Assembly: GCF_003024195.1 (NCBI RefSeq)
Contig: NZ_KZ679045.1
Span: forward strand, 248,001-312,000
Source: Streptomyces dioscori
Lineage (GTDB): Bacteria; Actinomycetota; Actinomycetes; Streptomycetales; Streptomycetaceae
DNA length: 64,000 bases
Direction of reading: 5' to 3'
Shown piece by piece: positions 54,377 to 62,416 of this stretch. The notes under the pieces are model-generated. The model did not search any database and was not told the origin of the DNA. It saw nothing but the letters and a program-made list of their open reading frames with translations. The stretch's first letter is position 1, and each line of letters opens with the position of its first letter. The translations under genes and the position numbers were made by a program.

Positions 54377-54574
54377 ACCGAAACCCCCCAAATCCGAACA
54401 CCCAAGTCCCAAGCCCCAAGCAGCACCGGGACACACCTCGACCGTACGGAGCCGGTCCCACCCGAGGCATCCGGACCACTCCCGGATCCAGGGTGGGGAA
54501 AACCCCCGCACGGCACCCCAGGGAACGGGTTTGCAGGGCACCACCCCGGGCAATGTAGGCTGTCGACTCGTCCC

Positions 54575-54649
54575 GGGCGCGTAGCTCAGCGGTAGAGCGC
54601 CGCCCTTACAAGGCGGATGTCGGCGGTTCGAAACCGTCCGCGCCCACCA
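54575..54649 (+). tRNA. tRNA-Val (anticodon UAC), CCA encoded
   Basis: The cloverleaf is complete. Acceptor GGGCGCG pairs with CGCGCCC, and the D arm is GCTCAGCGGTAGAGC. The anticodon stem CCGCC/GGCGG has loop CTTACAA (anticodon TAC), and the T arm is CGGCGGTTCGAAACCG. The discriminator A is followed by an encoded CCA. Its 3' end is the likely attachment site of the integrated element that begins just downstream. Confidence 0.97.
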
Positions 54650-54660
54650 GTCCCAGGACA
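54600..54660 (+). other. Presumed attL of the integrative element
   Basis: AICEs integrate into tRNA 3' ends and restore the gene, and here the integrase gene ends 92 bases after the tRNA. The exact core cannot be fixed because the matching attR copy (for example CGGTTCGAAACCGTCCGCGC) is not present in the rest of the window. Confidence 0.6.
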
Positions 54661-54664
54661 CAGC

Positions 54665-54708
54665 CAAGGCCCAGGTCAACCGGTGTGAGGCCGGATGCCT
54701 GGGCCTTG
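54665..54708. terminator. 11-base-stem hairpin between tRNA and int
   Basis: CAAGGCCCAGG (54665-54675) pairs perfectly with CCTGGGCCTTG (54698-54708). The loop has an inner CCGG/CCGG stem, and ATCTTTG follows. It can terminate both the tRNA transcript and the leftward element operon. Confidence 0.65.
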
Positions 54709-54741
54709 ATCTTTGTCGGCGCGTTTCCGCCGCCGTGCCAC

Positions 54742-55875
54742 TTACGTGCCAGAAGGATCCTGCGGAGGCCGCTTGACCTTCCGGATCTGCCCATCGACGT
54801 AATCGGCGATCTGATGGTCCCGCCCGTTGACGAGGTGCTGATAGATCAGCGCGGCCCGCACGGACGAGTGCCCCATGCGATGCATCAGCTCTCGCGTGGT
54901 CGCCCCACCGGTCGCGGCGAGGGTGTTTCCCGTATGCCGAAGATCGTGGAAGTGGACGTCACCAAGACCGGTCGCATCGAGGGCCCGAAGCCAGATCCGC
55001 CGGAAGTTGTTCCGGCGCAGGACACCGCCACGGGCCCCGACGAAGACGAGCCCGGTCCGGCCGGCACTCGCGTGCTCAGCGAGGTGATGAGCCAGCTCCT
55101 CGACCAGCGAGGCCGGGAACGCCACGGTGCGAACACCGGCCGCGCTCTTGGGAGCCTTGACCGTGAGACCGTCGGTACGCGTCTCGGCATACGCACGACG
55201 GACGGAGACGGTACGGGCCTCCAGGTCGATGTCACGACGCTGCAGAGCAGCCAGCTCGCCGAAGCGGAGCGCCGTGAACGCGGCCAGGAGGATCAGGACG
55301 CGGCAGTGCGGCGGAACAGCCTCGGCAAGCCGGTAGACCTCGGGCACGGACAGGAACGGCCGCTCGGTGTGAGTGACCGCCCCGGCGCCCTTGATCCGGC
55401 ACGGATTGCGCTGGATCAACCCGTCATCCACCGCCGTATTCATGATGGCGCGGAGGACTTGGTACGACTTGGACACGGTGGCCACGCCGACCCCGGAACC
55501 AAGGAGATCCGTACGCCAGCGCCGTACCTGCGGCGTGGTGATCTCTCGCAACGGGACCGCGCGGAAGGTCGGAAGGATGTGCAGCTTGAGCACGCCAGCG
55601 TTGCGTTCCCGAGTGGTCGCGGCGTAGTCGCGATCCTTGAACCAGGACTCCGCGAAGTCCCCGAAGACCTCAGTGACGTCAGGGTTCTGCCAGTTGCCGT
55701 CAAGGATCTCGGCCTCTTGTTTGACGAGCCAGCGGTCCGCGTCGGTCTGCGTGGCAAACGTCTTGTCCGCCGTGCGCATCAGACCGTCCGGGCCCCGGTA
55801 GCGGGCCTGGAAGCGCCCCGAGGGCAGCTTGCGTACGGATCCGAAGCGGCGACGGCGCCCTTTGGCGTTGGGCAT
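54742..55875 (-). CDS. int: Tyrosine-recombinase integrase of the AICE
   Basis: The 377-residue protein has an SAM-like N-terminal arm and core-binding domain (SWFKDRDYAATTRERNAGVLKLHILPTFR) and the catalytic domain with R204 (TALRFGEL), H310-x2-R313-H (HDLRHTGNT), H336 (MGHSS) and nucleophile Y345 (ALIYQHLV). It inserts and, with Xis, excises the element at the tRNA-Val gene. It overlaps xis by one base (TGATG), so the two are coupled. Confidence 0.96.
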   Translation of the reverse strand: MPNAKGRRRRFGSVRKLPSGRFQARYRGPDGLMRTADKTFATQTDADRWLVKQEAEILDGNWQNPDVTEVFGDFAESWFKDRDYAATTRERNAGVLKLHILPTFRAVPLREITTPQVRRWRTDLLGSGVGVATVSKSYQVLRAIMNTAVDDGLIQRNPCRIKGAGAVTHTERPFLSVPEVYRLAEAVPPHCRVLILLAAFTALRFGELAALQRRDIDLEARTVSVRRAYAETRTDGLTVKAPKSAAGVRTVAFPASLVEELAHHLAEHASAGRTGLVFVGARGGVLRRNNFRRIWLRALDATGLGDVHFHDLRHTGNTLAATGGATTRELMHRMGHSSVRAALIYQHLVNGRDHQIADYVDGQIRKVKRPPQDPSGT

Positions 55876-56087
55876 CAGGCCACCGCCCTGAGGCGCGAGG
55901 TACGACCGGTGATCGGCTCCACGGTGTGCGCCGCCACGAAGGCGTCCACAGCACTTTCGGGGATGCGGACGTGACGGCCGACCTTGACGAAGGTGATGCG
56001 CCGCTCGGCGATCAGGCGTCGAGGGAAGCGGGCCGTCGTACCGAGCAGCTCGGCGACCTGGTCAACGCTGAGGTAGCGGTCTCTCAT
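55875..56087 (-). CDS. xis: Excisionase (helix-turn-helix, MerR-like)
   Basis: The 70-residue protein reads MRDRYLSVDQVAELLGTTARFPRRLIAERRITFVKVGRHVRIPESAVDAFV. This is the winged-helix excisionase/DNA-binding family that directs integrases toward excision. It is coupled by overlaps to repSA (ATGA, 4 bases) and int (1 base). Confidence 0.93.
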   Translation of the reverse strand: MRDRYLSVDQVAELLGTTARFPRRLIAERRITFVKVGRHVRIPESAVDAFVAAHTVEPITGRTSRLRAVA

Positions 56088-57463
56088 ACTGCGGCTCCTT
56101 CCGTGGCGCGTTGGTCGCGTAGGGCTTCGCGTGCGGTTTCACGGTTGAGTTGCAGGTCCCGGGCGATGGTGGCGGCGAGTGCGGATTCGCCAGGGGTGTG
56201 GCCGTGCCCGGCGTACTGCCAGTCGGCCAGGACAAGGACGGTGTCCGGCTCGACGTCGTCCAGGCCGAGTGCTCGGCGTTCCTGCTCGGCACGGAAGTCG
56301 GCACGGGCCCGCCGGAGCTCCCCGAGGGTGGTCGAGTAGCGCCGGGACTTGGAGGAGAAGTGGCCGCGGAAGCCGAGCATGTGAGCCCAGGCCCAGAGCC
56401 GCCGGTCCGGGTACAGCGGGTCGAGTCGCTTGCACGCTTCGATCAGGCTGCGGGTGTGGTCGGGAACGCCGTGGCGGTCGAGTTCGGAGAGTTCGCCAAT
56501 ACGGCGGTCGATGGAGCCGGTGTTCTCGGCGGCTTTGGTGGCGTACTTGGCAACGTACGAGGCCACCGCTTGTTCAGTGATGTCGGAGCCGTCGCCGAAC
56601 GCTTTCACGGGCCGTACGTCGAGCTGAGTGCCCCAGCGGAAGGTGCGGGTGGGCTCGTCCTCGATGGCAGGCACGGAGACAGAGGTGTAGGAGTGCGCCG
56701 CGGCGGCCTCGATGGCATCCGAGAGCAGGCCCGCCGAGGCCCAGGACGGGGGCGGGGTGTCAGGTCCGTCCGGGCCGTCGATGCGGATGACGGCGTGGAA
56801 GTGCAGGGCGCCGCGCTTCTGGAACTCGGCGACCTTTCCGTACGAGAGCCGAGCGACCTCCTTGAGTTCGCGTTGGGTGAGGCCGGCACGGGCGGCAATC
56901 TCGCGGCGGAGTCGGTTGGTGAAGCGCTGCCACAGCTGTCCGGCGCAGTTGTTGAACAGGACGGCGCCCGCGTAGTCGTACGTCTTCGGATCGAGTGCCG
57001 TGCCGAGCGCGGGGGCATCGGACGCGTGGCGGGTGCCGCAGCGGCAGGAGCCCCGGTCGGGACGGTTGTGGACCGGTCCGAAGGACGGAGCGGTGAGGGT
57101 GGCGAAGACGCGGGGGTGATCGCGAACGGTGGCGGGGATGTCTCGGCGGTCGTCCCCAGCCAGGCCCGCGCGGATGAGGTGGTACGTGTCTCCGGCGTAT
57201 GTCCAGGCGCAGGAGGGGCAGCGGGAGGCACGGCGGTTTCCGCAGGCGACGCGGAGCCGTCCGCCGGGCTCGGTCTCGGTCGAGTAGCGGTGCAGGGTCT
57301 CGCCGGTCGTCTTGTCCTTGGCGAGGGTCCAGCCGGTGAGGTGGATCGGGTCGGCGCAGCCGCCGGAACGGCGAATCTGGTCCTGCCAGCGGTCGAAGTC
57401 GTCGGCCGAAGCCACCCTCAGCAGGTCGCCGAGGGTGATCGGGTTGAGGAGGACGTCAGGCAC
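56084..57463 (-). CDS. repSA: RepSA-type rolling-circle replication initiator
   Basis: GTG 57463 after GGGGAGGG gives 459 residues. A zinc-finger-like region CGNRRASRCPSCAWTYAGD with further Cys (GSCRCGTRH) precedes the HUH motif HFH at 221-223 (RGALHFHAVIRIDG). Candidate catalytic Tyr303 and Tyr307 lie in ASYVAKYATK. This is the pSAM2 RepSA family, which replicates the excised element by rolling circle. It is the first gene of a coupled repSA-xis-int unit. Confidence 0.95.
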   Translation of the reverse strand: MPDVLLNPITLGDLLRVASADDFDRWQDQIRRSGGCADPIHLTGWTLAKDKTTGETLHRYSTETEPGGRLRVACGNRRASRCPSCAWTYAGDTYHLIRAGLAGDDRRDIPATVRDHPRVFATLTAPSFGPVHNRPDRGSCRCGTRHASDAPALGTALDPKTYDYAGAVLFNNCAGQLWQRFTNRLRREIAARAGLTQRELKEVARLSYGKVAEFQKRGALHFHAVIRIDGPDGPDTPPPSWASAGLLSDAIEAAAAHSYTSVSVPAIEDEPTRTFRWGTQLDVRPVKAFGDGSDITEQAVASYVAKYATKAAENTGSIDRRIGELSELDRHGVPDHTRSLIEACKRLDPLYPDRRLWAWAHMLGFRGHFSSKSRRYSTTLGELRRARADFRAEQERRALGLDDVEPDTVLVLADWQYAGHGHTPGESALAATIARDLQLNRETAREALRDQRATEGAAV

Positions 57464-57641
57464 GGGCGCCCTCCCCTGCGGTCGAGCGGCGGGAGGTACC
57501 GGTGCCGTGGCAGGACGGGCAGTTGGCGGTGATGATCCGCAGGTGGCCGTGCCGGTCACGTCCGCCGAGGGTGATGGCGACGGAGGCATGACCGTTGCAG
57601 TTCGAGCAGATGTGAGCCTGCGGGTGGCTGTGCGGGGGCAT
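57456..57641 (-). CDS. Small zinc-ribbon protein of the element
   Basis: The 61-residue protein has HICSNCNGHASVAITLGG and NCPSCHGTG, two CxxC pairs forming a DnaJ-like zinc ribbon. AAGGAA lies upstream of the ATG. The gene overlaps repSA by eight bases and is common in this position in Streptomyces AICEs. Function unknown, possibly in replication or its control. Confidence 0.8.
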   Translation of the reverse strand: MPPHSHPQAHICSNCNGHASVAITLGGRDRHGHLRIITANCPSCHGTGTSRRSTAGEGARA

Positions 57642-57729
57642 GCTGGGGGTTCCTTCCGGTTGCGAGATCGGAGAGGGGCACGGCTCCCGGGCGGCGGAGA
57701 CTTGGCGGTTGAGGCCGCCCGGGAGTCGG

Positions 57730-58038
57730 TCAGCGGTGCTTCGCCTCGGTCGTGATGAGCGAGCGGATGACCAAGGCGCAGATAGCGACGGACGCACCAG
57801 TGATGGCGACCGCCAGGAGCATCGAGACGAGTACGGCGCCGACGACCAGGACGACGGCCGTGCCGCTACCGACGAGGGCGACGACGGCGCCAGGGGTGAG
57901 CTGAACAGTCGGCCGAGTTGGAGCAACGGGCGCGGGGGCAGTCGGAGTGTGCTGGATGACAGCCGTCGGCTCGATGACGGCGGGCGGGGTGATGAAGCCG
58001 GTGGGCTGCGGCATGGCCGGGATCTTCGGGCGGAACAT
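57730..58038 (-). CDS. SpdD-like spread protein
   Basis: The 102-residue protein begins MFRPKIPAMPQPTGF and has a Pro-rich segment and two membrane helices (about 50-92, VVALVGSGTAVVLVVGAVLVSMLLAVAITGASVAI, in pieces). It resembles the small Spd membrane proteins needed for intramycelial spread (pocking) of Streptomyces plasmids. Confidence 0.75.
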   Translation of the reverse strand: MFRPKIPAMPQPTGFITPPAVIEPTAVIQHTPTAPAPVAPTRPTVQLTPGAVVALVGSGTAVVLVVGAVLVSMLLAVAITGASVAICALVIRSLITTEAKHR

Positions 58039-58062
58039 CGGCGGATTTCCCTTCGGGACGGG

Positions 58063-58218
58063 TTACTTGACGGCGGTGTCTATGACCGGGGCGAGGAGGC
58101 TGTCCGCGATGAGGTAGCCGCCGAGGAGCAGCACCAGGACCAACCAGAGCGGCGGGCGGATGAGCTTGACGCCGAGGTAGCCGACGGCGGCAAGGGCGAG
58201 CCAGAGCGGGACGTCCAC
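58063..58218 (-). CDS. Small two-helix membrane protein of the element
   Basis: GTG 58218 after AGGAG gives 51 residues, VDVPLWLALAAVGYLGVKLIRPP and LVLVLLLGGYLIADSLLAP, two membrane helices. It lies inside the spread-gene cluster and probably belongs to that machinery. Confidence 0.7.
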   Translation of the reverse strand: MDVPLWLALAAVGYLGVKLIRPPLWLVLVLLLGGYLIADSLLAPVIDTAVK

Positions 58219-58229
58219 GGGGCGGGCTC

Positions 58230-58421
58230 CTATCGGACCGTGCAGCGGTGGGTACGGGCGGCGAGCTGGGCGGCGGTCGCGCTGCCGTGGTCGGCGGACC
58301 AGCCGCACCGGTCGTTCGTGCACACAGCGGCGTGCTTGGTCTGGCCGTTGCGGTCACGGTGGGTGCCGATCTGCACGGGCCCGATCCGCATCACGGAGTG
58401 GAAGTGGTCGCGAGCAGGCAT
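58230..58421 (-). CDS. Mobile element transfer protein
   Basis: The 63-residue protein MPARDHFHSVMRIGPVQIGTHRDRNGQ… has a CTNDRCGWSADHGSATAAQLAARTHRC Cys/His cluster that may bind zinc. This small protein is repeatedly annotated as 'mobile element transfer protein' beside traB in Streptomyces AICEs; its exact role is not established. Confidence 0.85.
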   Translation of the reverse strand: MPARDHFHSVMRIGPVQIGTHRDRNGQTKHAAVCTNDRCGWSADHGSATAAQLAARTHRCTVR

Positions 58422-58442
58422 GTCGGTGGCGCTCCCTTCTGA

Positions 58443-59147
58443 TCAGGCGAGTTGGGCGGCGATGGCATGGGCGAGCTGGGGTGGAACGCCGAGGCGTGCG
58501 CGCAGGGTGTCGAGGTCAATCCGGGTGCCGGTGCGGGCGTGGTGGTCGGCGGCGACTTTCCGGGCGTGGTCGACCAACGCGGCCGGAACCGGCGGGGCCG
58601 CGGTGACGGGCAAAGCCGGGGCAGGTTCCGGAACTGGGACCGGACCAGCGGCAGAGAGCGCGGGAATTTCCTCGGACTCGGGCACCGCGGCTGGTACGGA
58701 TCCCGACGCAGGCGAGGCGACTGGTTCGGGGCAGGTCTCGGACTCCGGTGCAGCGGCCGGCGCTTCGGGCGCCGCCGGGTGATCGGTGTTGGAGTGAGCC
58801 AGGAGCGTGCCGCCCATGAAAGCCAGGGCAGGCCAGGCGGCGACGAGGATGCTCAGCCAGGCCGGGACCCGGTCGAGGTCGAGGAGCCCGGCGGTGGCGA
58901 TGTTGGCGCCGAGCGAGGCGACCAGTGCGATGACGAACCAGCACCAGGCCAGCCGGGACGGCCCGTCGGAGCGCAGTCGTCGCCAGGCGGCGACCAGGAG
59001 CAGGTCAACGCTGATCGGGTAGGCCCAGGCTTTCCAGCCGCTCTGTCCGGCAGCGGCGGCCAGGTCGTGCAGGTGGGCGAAGGAGAGCGCCCCGGCAATG
59101 ACGGCTTGGACGAGTACGGCGTCGACTCGGAGGGCGGGGCGGGCCAT
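58443..59147 (-). CDS. DUF2637 (SpdB-like) membrane protein
   Basis: ATG 59147 after GGAAGGAG gives 234 residues. Four membrane helices (about 10-120: VLVQAVIAGALSFAHLHDLA; YPISVDLLLVAAW; WCWFVIALVASLGANIATAGL; AWPALAFMGGTLLAH) match DUF2637. A Pro/Ala/Glu-rich linker and a C-terminal helix-turn-helix-like tail follow (LDTLRARLGVPPQLAHAIAAQL). SpdB-type proteins help TraB spread DNA through the mycelium and may form septal channels. Confidence 0.88.
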   Translation of the reverse strand: MARPALRVDAVLVQAVIAGALSFAHLHDLAAAAGQSGWKAWAYPISVDLLLVAAWRRLRSDGPSRLAWCWFVIALVASLGANIATAGLLDLDRVPAWLSILVAAWPALAFMGGTLLAHSNTDHPAAPEAPAAAPESETCPEPVASPASGSVPAAVPESEEIPALSAAGPVPVPEPAPALPVTAAPPVPAALVDHARKVAADHHARTGTRIDLDTLRARLGVPPQLAHAIAAQLA

Positions 59148-59231
59148 CACGGCTCCTTCCGGCAATGAGGCATGGAGGGGGTAGGGACCTAGCGCGAGGG
59201 ACGGTCGCGCCGACCGGGAGTGCAGAGAGGA

Positions 59232-60587
59232 TCAAGCGGTGGCGGAGGCCGTCTTGGACAGCGGCACTCGGGCCGAGGGCAGCGGAGCGACCACGGGCCG
59301 GAAGGGCTCCAGGGCGGGCAGGTCAGGGGTCCGGTCGGCGTGCTTGTTGCAGATGTTCACGGCTTGGCGCAGCGAGGTGTGCGGGGCGCGGATGCGGGCC
59401 CAGCCGCCTGAGGAGTCGCCGGTGACGGCGATGCCGGGGGTGTCGGTGGGGATCTGGATGGCGGCGAGGACGGCGTCCGGGGCGATGTCGCCGAAGGCCA
59501 TGTTTGCGGAGGCTTCGTCGTTGACGCGGTGCGCGGTGCGACCGGTGAGTTGAGCGCGGAGCATGGTGATGCCCTTGCCGAGTTCGGAGCCGAAGCGCTG
59601 CCCGCAGATCTCCAGGTAGATCCCGGAAGCACGGCCGAGCTGGGCGAGCCGGACCAGGGCGGTGACGATGCGATCCCGGCGCTTTTCCTCGTCCTTGGTG
59701 GCGAACAGGGCGAGTTCGGCGACCTCGTCGACCAGGACGACGACCGGGACCGGACGCATGTCGGCGGGCAGGTCCCAGATGTCGGCGGCGATCTGTGCGT
59801 CCGGGACGTTGACGCTGATGCGCTGCTGGGCGCGGATGAGTTGGTAGACGTCTTCCATGTGCGTCACGAGTGCTTCGAGGAGTTCGAGGGCGGTGTCCGG
59901 GTTGTCGGCGAGGGCGGAGAAACGCCGGGCGAGCGGGAAGAGCTCGACGCCCTGCTTGCAGTCGATGCCGACCAAGGCGACGTCCTGCGCGGCGAGTCCG
60001 GCAACGAGGTTGCGCTGATACACGGACTTCCCTGACTCGGTGGCGCCGAGCGTGAGCCCGTGCGGCACGGCCCGGTAGTCGCGGTAGTGGACCGAGCCGT
60101 CTTCACGTAACGCGACCGGTACCCGCATAGGCTTGGTGTCGGCGGTGGCCGGCATCTGTACTCGCTTGAGCACGTCGTAGCCGGTCATGCGTACCTCCAC
60201 CACGCCGGAGCGCAGCTCACGAGAGGTCACGCCGTACATGCCGAACGAGTGGCGGAGCCGGTCCGACGCGGCCGAGACGTCGAAGGCGTCCTGACCCGGG
60301 CGGAGCTTGAGACGCAGTACCAGGCCCGTACGGGTGGGCCGGACCCGCAAGATGCGCGGAACCCGGGACTCCGGCACCGGTCGGTTGGCGATCCGGGCCA
60401 GGGCCAGGCGCCACCGGGAGGGTGGCACCGTCAGCCCGCAGGCGTCCATGACCGAGACGTAGCGGACCAGGACCCGCAGGACAGCGAAGGTGACGCCGAA
60501 GGCCAGCCAGTACCAGGCGGGGCGCCGCCACCGCAGAAGACCCGCAGCGGCGACGACCAGCACCAGGGCGATCAGGAAGGCAGTCAT
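59232..60587 (-). CDS. traB: FtsK/SpoIIIE-like DNA translocase TraB (TraSA)
   Basis: ATG 60587 gives 451 residues. Two membrane helices (about 3-19 and 24-42) precede the translocase domain with Walker A GATESGKS (181-188) and Walker B VVVLVDEVAEL (D287, E288). The C-terminal part carries the winged-helix-like recognition region. Streptomyces TraB alone moves double-stranded DNA between hyphae. It lies two bases after the SCO3933-family gene. Confidence 0.94.
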   Translation of the reverse strand: MTAFLIALVLVVAAAGLLRWRRPAWYWLAFGVTFAVLRVLVRYVSVMDACGLTVPPSRWRLALARIANRPVPESRVPRILRVRPTRTGLVLRLKLRPGQDAFDVSAASDRLRHSFGMYGVTSRELRSGVVEVRMTGYDVLKRVQMPATADTKPMRVPVALREDGSVHYRDYRAVPHGLTLGATESGKSVYQRNLVAGLAAQDVALVGIDCKQGVELFPLARRFSALADNPDTALELLEALVTHMEDVYQLIRAQQRISVNVPDAQIAADIWDLPADMRPVPVVVLVDEVAELALFATKDEEKRRDRIVTALVRLAQLGRASGIYLEICGQRFGSELGKGITMLRAQLTGRTAHRVNDEASANMAFGDIAPDAVLAAIQIPTDTPGIAVTGDSSGGWARIRAPHTSLRQAVNICNKHADRTPDLPALEPFRPVVAPLPSARVPLSKTASATA

Positions 60588-60589
60588 GA

Positions 60590-60946
60590 TCAGGCCGCCT
60601 GCGAAGCCGAGCCCGCGACAGCCAGCGAGGTGACCGCGACCACGCGGAAGGCGATGCCGTGACGCTTCTGACCGTTGAACTCGTTCTCCCACGGCCGGGC
60701 GATCAGACCGGTCAGAGCGACCGGGGTGCCCATGACCAGTTCCTCGGAGACGCCCGACTCAGGAACGGTCAGAGAAAGGATCTCCACCTCGTTGTTGGCC
60801 GCGAACATCACGTCCACGGTCAGCAGCTTCGCGCCGGTCTCGGCGTCCATGGCGATCTCACCGGTCCGGCGGTCCTTCAGCTTCGTCTGCGGAGCCTTGG
60901 CGACCATCACGGTGGCGTTGGAAGTGTCGACGGGGATCTGACGCAT
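60590..60946 (-). CDS. SCO3933-family regulatory protein
   Basis: The 118-residue protein (MRQIPVDTSNATVMVAKAPQ…, DAETGAKLLTVDVMFAANNEVEILSLTVPE, GLIARPWENEFNGQKRHGIAFRVVAV) matches the SCO3933 family found just before traB in AICEs. The compact beta-rich sequence suggests an OB-like or regulatory DNA-binding protein. It is the first gene of the leftward transfer operon, downstream of two GntR-type palindromes. Confidence 0.85.
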   Translation of the reverse strand: MRQIPVDTSNATVMVAKAPQTKLKDRRTGEIAMDAETGAKLLTVDVMFAANNEVEILSLTVPESGVSEELVMGTPVALTGLIARPWENEFNGQKRHGIAFRVVAVTSLAVAGSASQAA

Positions 60947-61060
60947 TATGGAACTACCTCTCTGAGGGTGGGAGCGGCGTGCTTACTTGGCGGTGGGGAC
61001 GCCGCTCCTGTGCGTTGACGGGTGGCCCGCAGCAAAGCCGTAGGCACTCACACCGTCCAT

Positions 61061-61098
61061 CTGGTGCGCACCAGTAGATTGCAACTGGTGCGCACCAG
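61061..61098. promoter_or_regulatory. Two identical 14-base palindromes (GntR-type operators)
   Basis: CTGGTGCGCACCAG occurs at 61061-61074 and 61085-61098, both perfect palindromes, 24 bases apart and about 115 bases upstream of the SCO3933-family gene. The form fits a GntR-family operator. By analogy with pSAM2 KorSA it is the likely target of the GntR-Nudix protein at 62400-63194, silencing transfer functions. Confidence 0.6.
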
Positions 61099-61187
61099 AA
61101 GTCAAGTGCCGTAGCGACTCCGGTGGTGCAACTCGCTTTACTGCGACACTTCTAGAGAAGCGCTCACGCCAACGAATCGGTAGCCAA

Positions 61188-61218
61188 CAGGGGTTAACAC
61201 CCGTCTCGTTAACCCCTG
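61188..61218. promoter_or_regulatory. Perfect 11-base inverted repeat before the HTH-TPR regulator
   Basis: CAGGGGTTAAC (61188-61198) and GTTAACCCCTG (61208-61218) flank a 9-base spacer, giving half-site centres 20 bases apart on one DNA face. It lies 68 bases before the regulator start and is distinct from the GntR-type palindromes nearby. It is a likely autoregulatory operator. Confidence 0.6.
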
Positions 61219-61285
61219 CCGACCTGCACCGATGTGAGGCATGCTGCTGTTACGGCTCAACACCCCATGCGGAGCGGCACAGGTG

Positions 61286-62416
61286 ATGAACGGACTCAAG
61301 ACAGCAAGAAGCGCGCGCGAATGGTCGCAAGAGCGTCTGGTTCGCGAGATCGAACGTCATGCGCGTCAGCACATGCTCAGCGTCGCGTCGACAGCGAGCC
61401 TGCGCGTGTACGTCTCGGAGTGGGAGAACGGCCGGCGAGCCATCTCGACCCGGTACGCAAGCATCCTCCGCGTCCTCCTGGGCGTCACGGACGACGAGTT
61501 GACCGGCAAGCCGGAGGCACCACCCACCGGCTCCGCAGTCGACGGCTACGACGAACTCATGAGCCGTATCGACGCAGCCCGCAACGTCAGCCAGACCATG
61601 GTGAAGACGTTCATGGACCAGACCGAACTACTGCGGACCATCGACCGGCAGCTCGGTGCGGCAAGCCTTGTCGACCAGATGACCGCACACCTGTCGACGC
61701 TGGAAGACGCCCTCACGTTCGCCGTACTGCCCGAGACGCGACGCCCGGTAGCCGTGGCGTTAGCCGGAGCGGCGACGCTGGCGGCATGGCAGGCACTCGA
61801 CGTCGGCGCAGTCGAACGAGCTTGGCGTCACTATGAGTTGGGCAAGCGGGCCGCCCAGGAGGCGGACGAGCCGATGTATCTGGCTCATGCCACCGCGGAG
61901 CAGGCGTACGTACTCTGCGATGCCGGCCGGGCCCCGATGGCTGTCGAGTTGGTGCGAGACGCGCAGCGACTCGGCGGCTCGGCGATGTCCCCGCGGCTCA
62001 GGGCATGGCTGTACGCGGCCGAAGCCGAGATTTGCGCAAGAGCAGGGCTCCAGAATGAGTGCCGTCGCGCACTCGACAACGCGATAAAATGCCTACCGTC
62101 GGGCGAGGAAGCCCGCGACCCCGACATGCTGAGCATCTTCCTCAACGGCGGTCACCTGGCCAGGTGGCGAGGCAACGCACTGGCCCTGATAGGCGACGAG
62201 GAAGCGGTAGGCAGCCTCTACACCGCCTTGGAAGCGACCGACCCGACGTTCATCCGGGCCTCAGCAGGACTGCGCTGTGATCTCGCGCAGGCGCACGTGG
62301 CCCGCGGCGAGTACGACCAGGCACACGAGCACCTGCGCCAAGCCCGCTTGGTGGCAAGCCGTACGGGGTCCGTGCGTCACCGCCGCCGCATCGAACAGCT
62401 CACCCAGCGGCTGTAG
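61286..62416 (+). CDS. XRE-type HTH regulator with TPR-like repeats
   Basis: ATG 61286 gives 376 residues (ATG 61241 would add 15). The N-terminus is a Cro/C1-type helix-turn-helix (LKTARSAREWSQERLVREIERHARQH, then YVSEWENGRRAI). The rest is a helical, TPR-like region (about 125-370: VERAWRHYELGKRAAQEAD, AAEAEICARAGLQNECRRALDNAI, LRCDLAQAHVARGEYDQAHEHL). Such proteins are common as AICE and plasmid regulators in Streptomyces, sometimes responding to a peptide or metabolite. It is the only rightward gene of the element's core. Its end overlaps the convergent gene by 17 bases. Confidence 0.85.
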   Translation: MNGLKTARSAREWSQERLVREIERHARQHMLSVASTASLRVYVSEWENGRRAISTRYASILRVLLGVTDDELTGKPEAPPTGSAVDGYDELMSRIDAARNVSQTMVKTFMDQTELLRTIDRQLGAASLVDQMTAHLSTLEDALTFAVLPETRRPVAVALAGAATLAAWQALDVGAVERAWRHYELGKRAAQEADEPMYLAHATAEQAYVLCDAGRAPMAVELVRDAQRLGGSAMSPRLRAWLYAAEAEICARAGLQNECRRALDNAIKCLPSGEEARDPDMLSIFLNGGHLARWRGNALALIGDEEAVGSLYTALEATDPTFIRASAGLRCDLAQAHVARGEYDQAHEHLRQARLVASRTGSVRHRRRIEQLTQRL

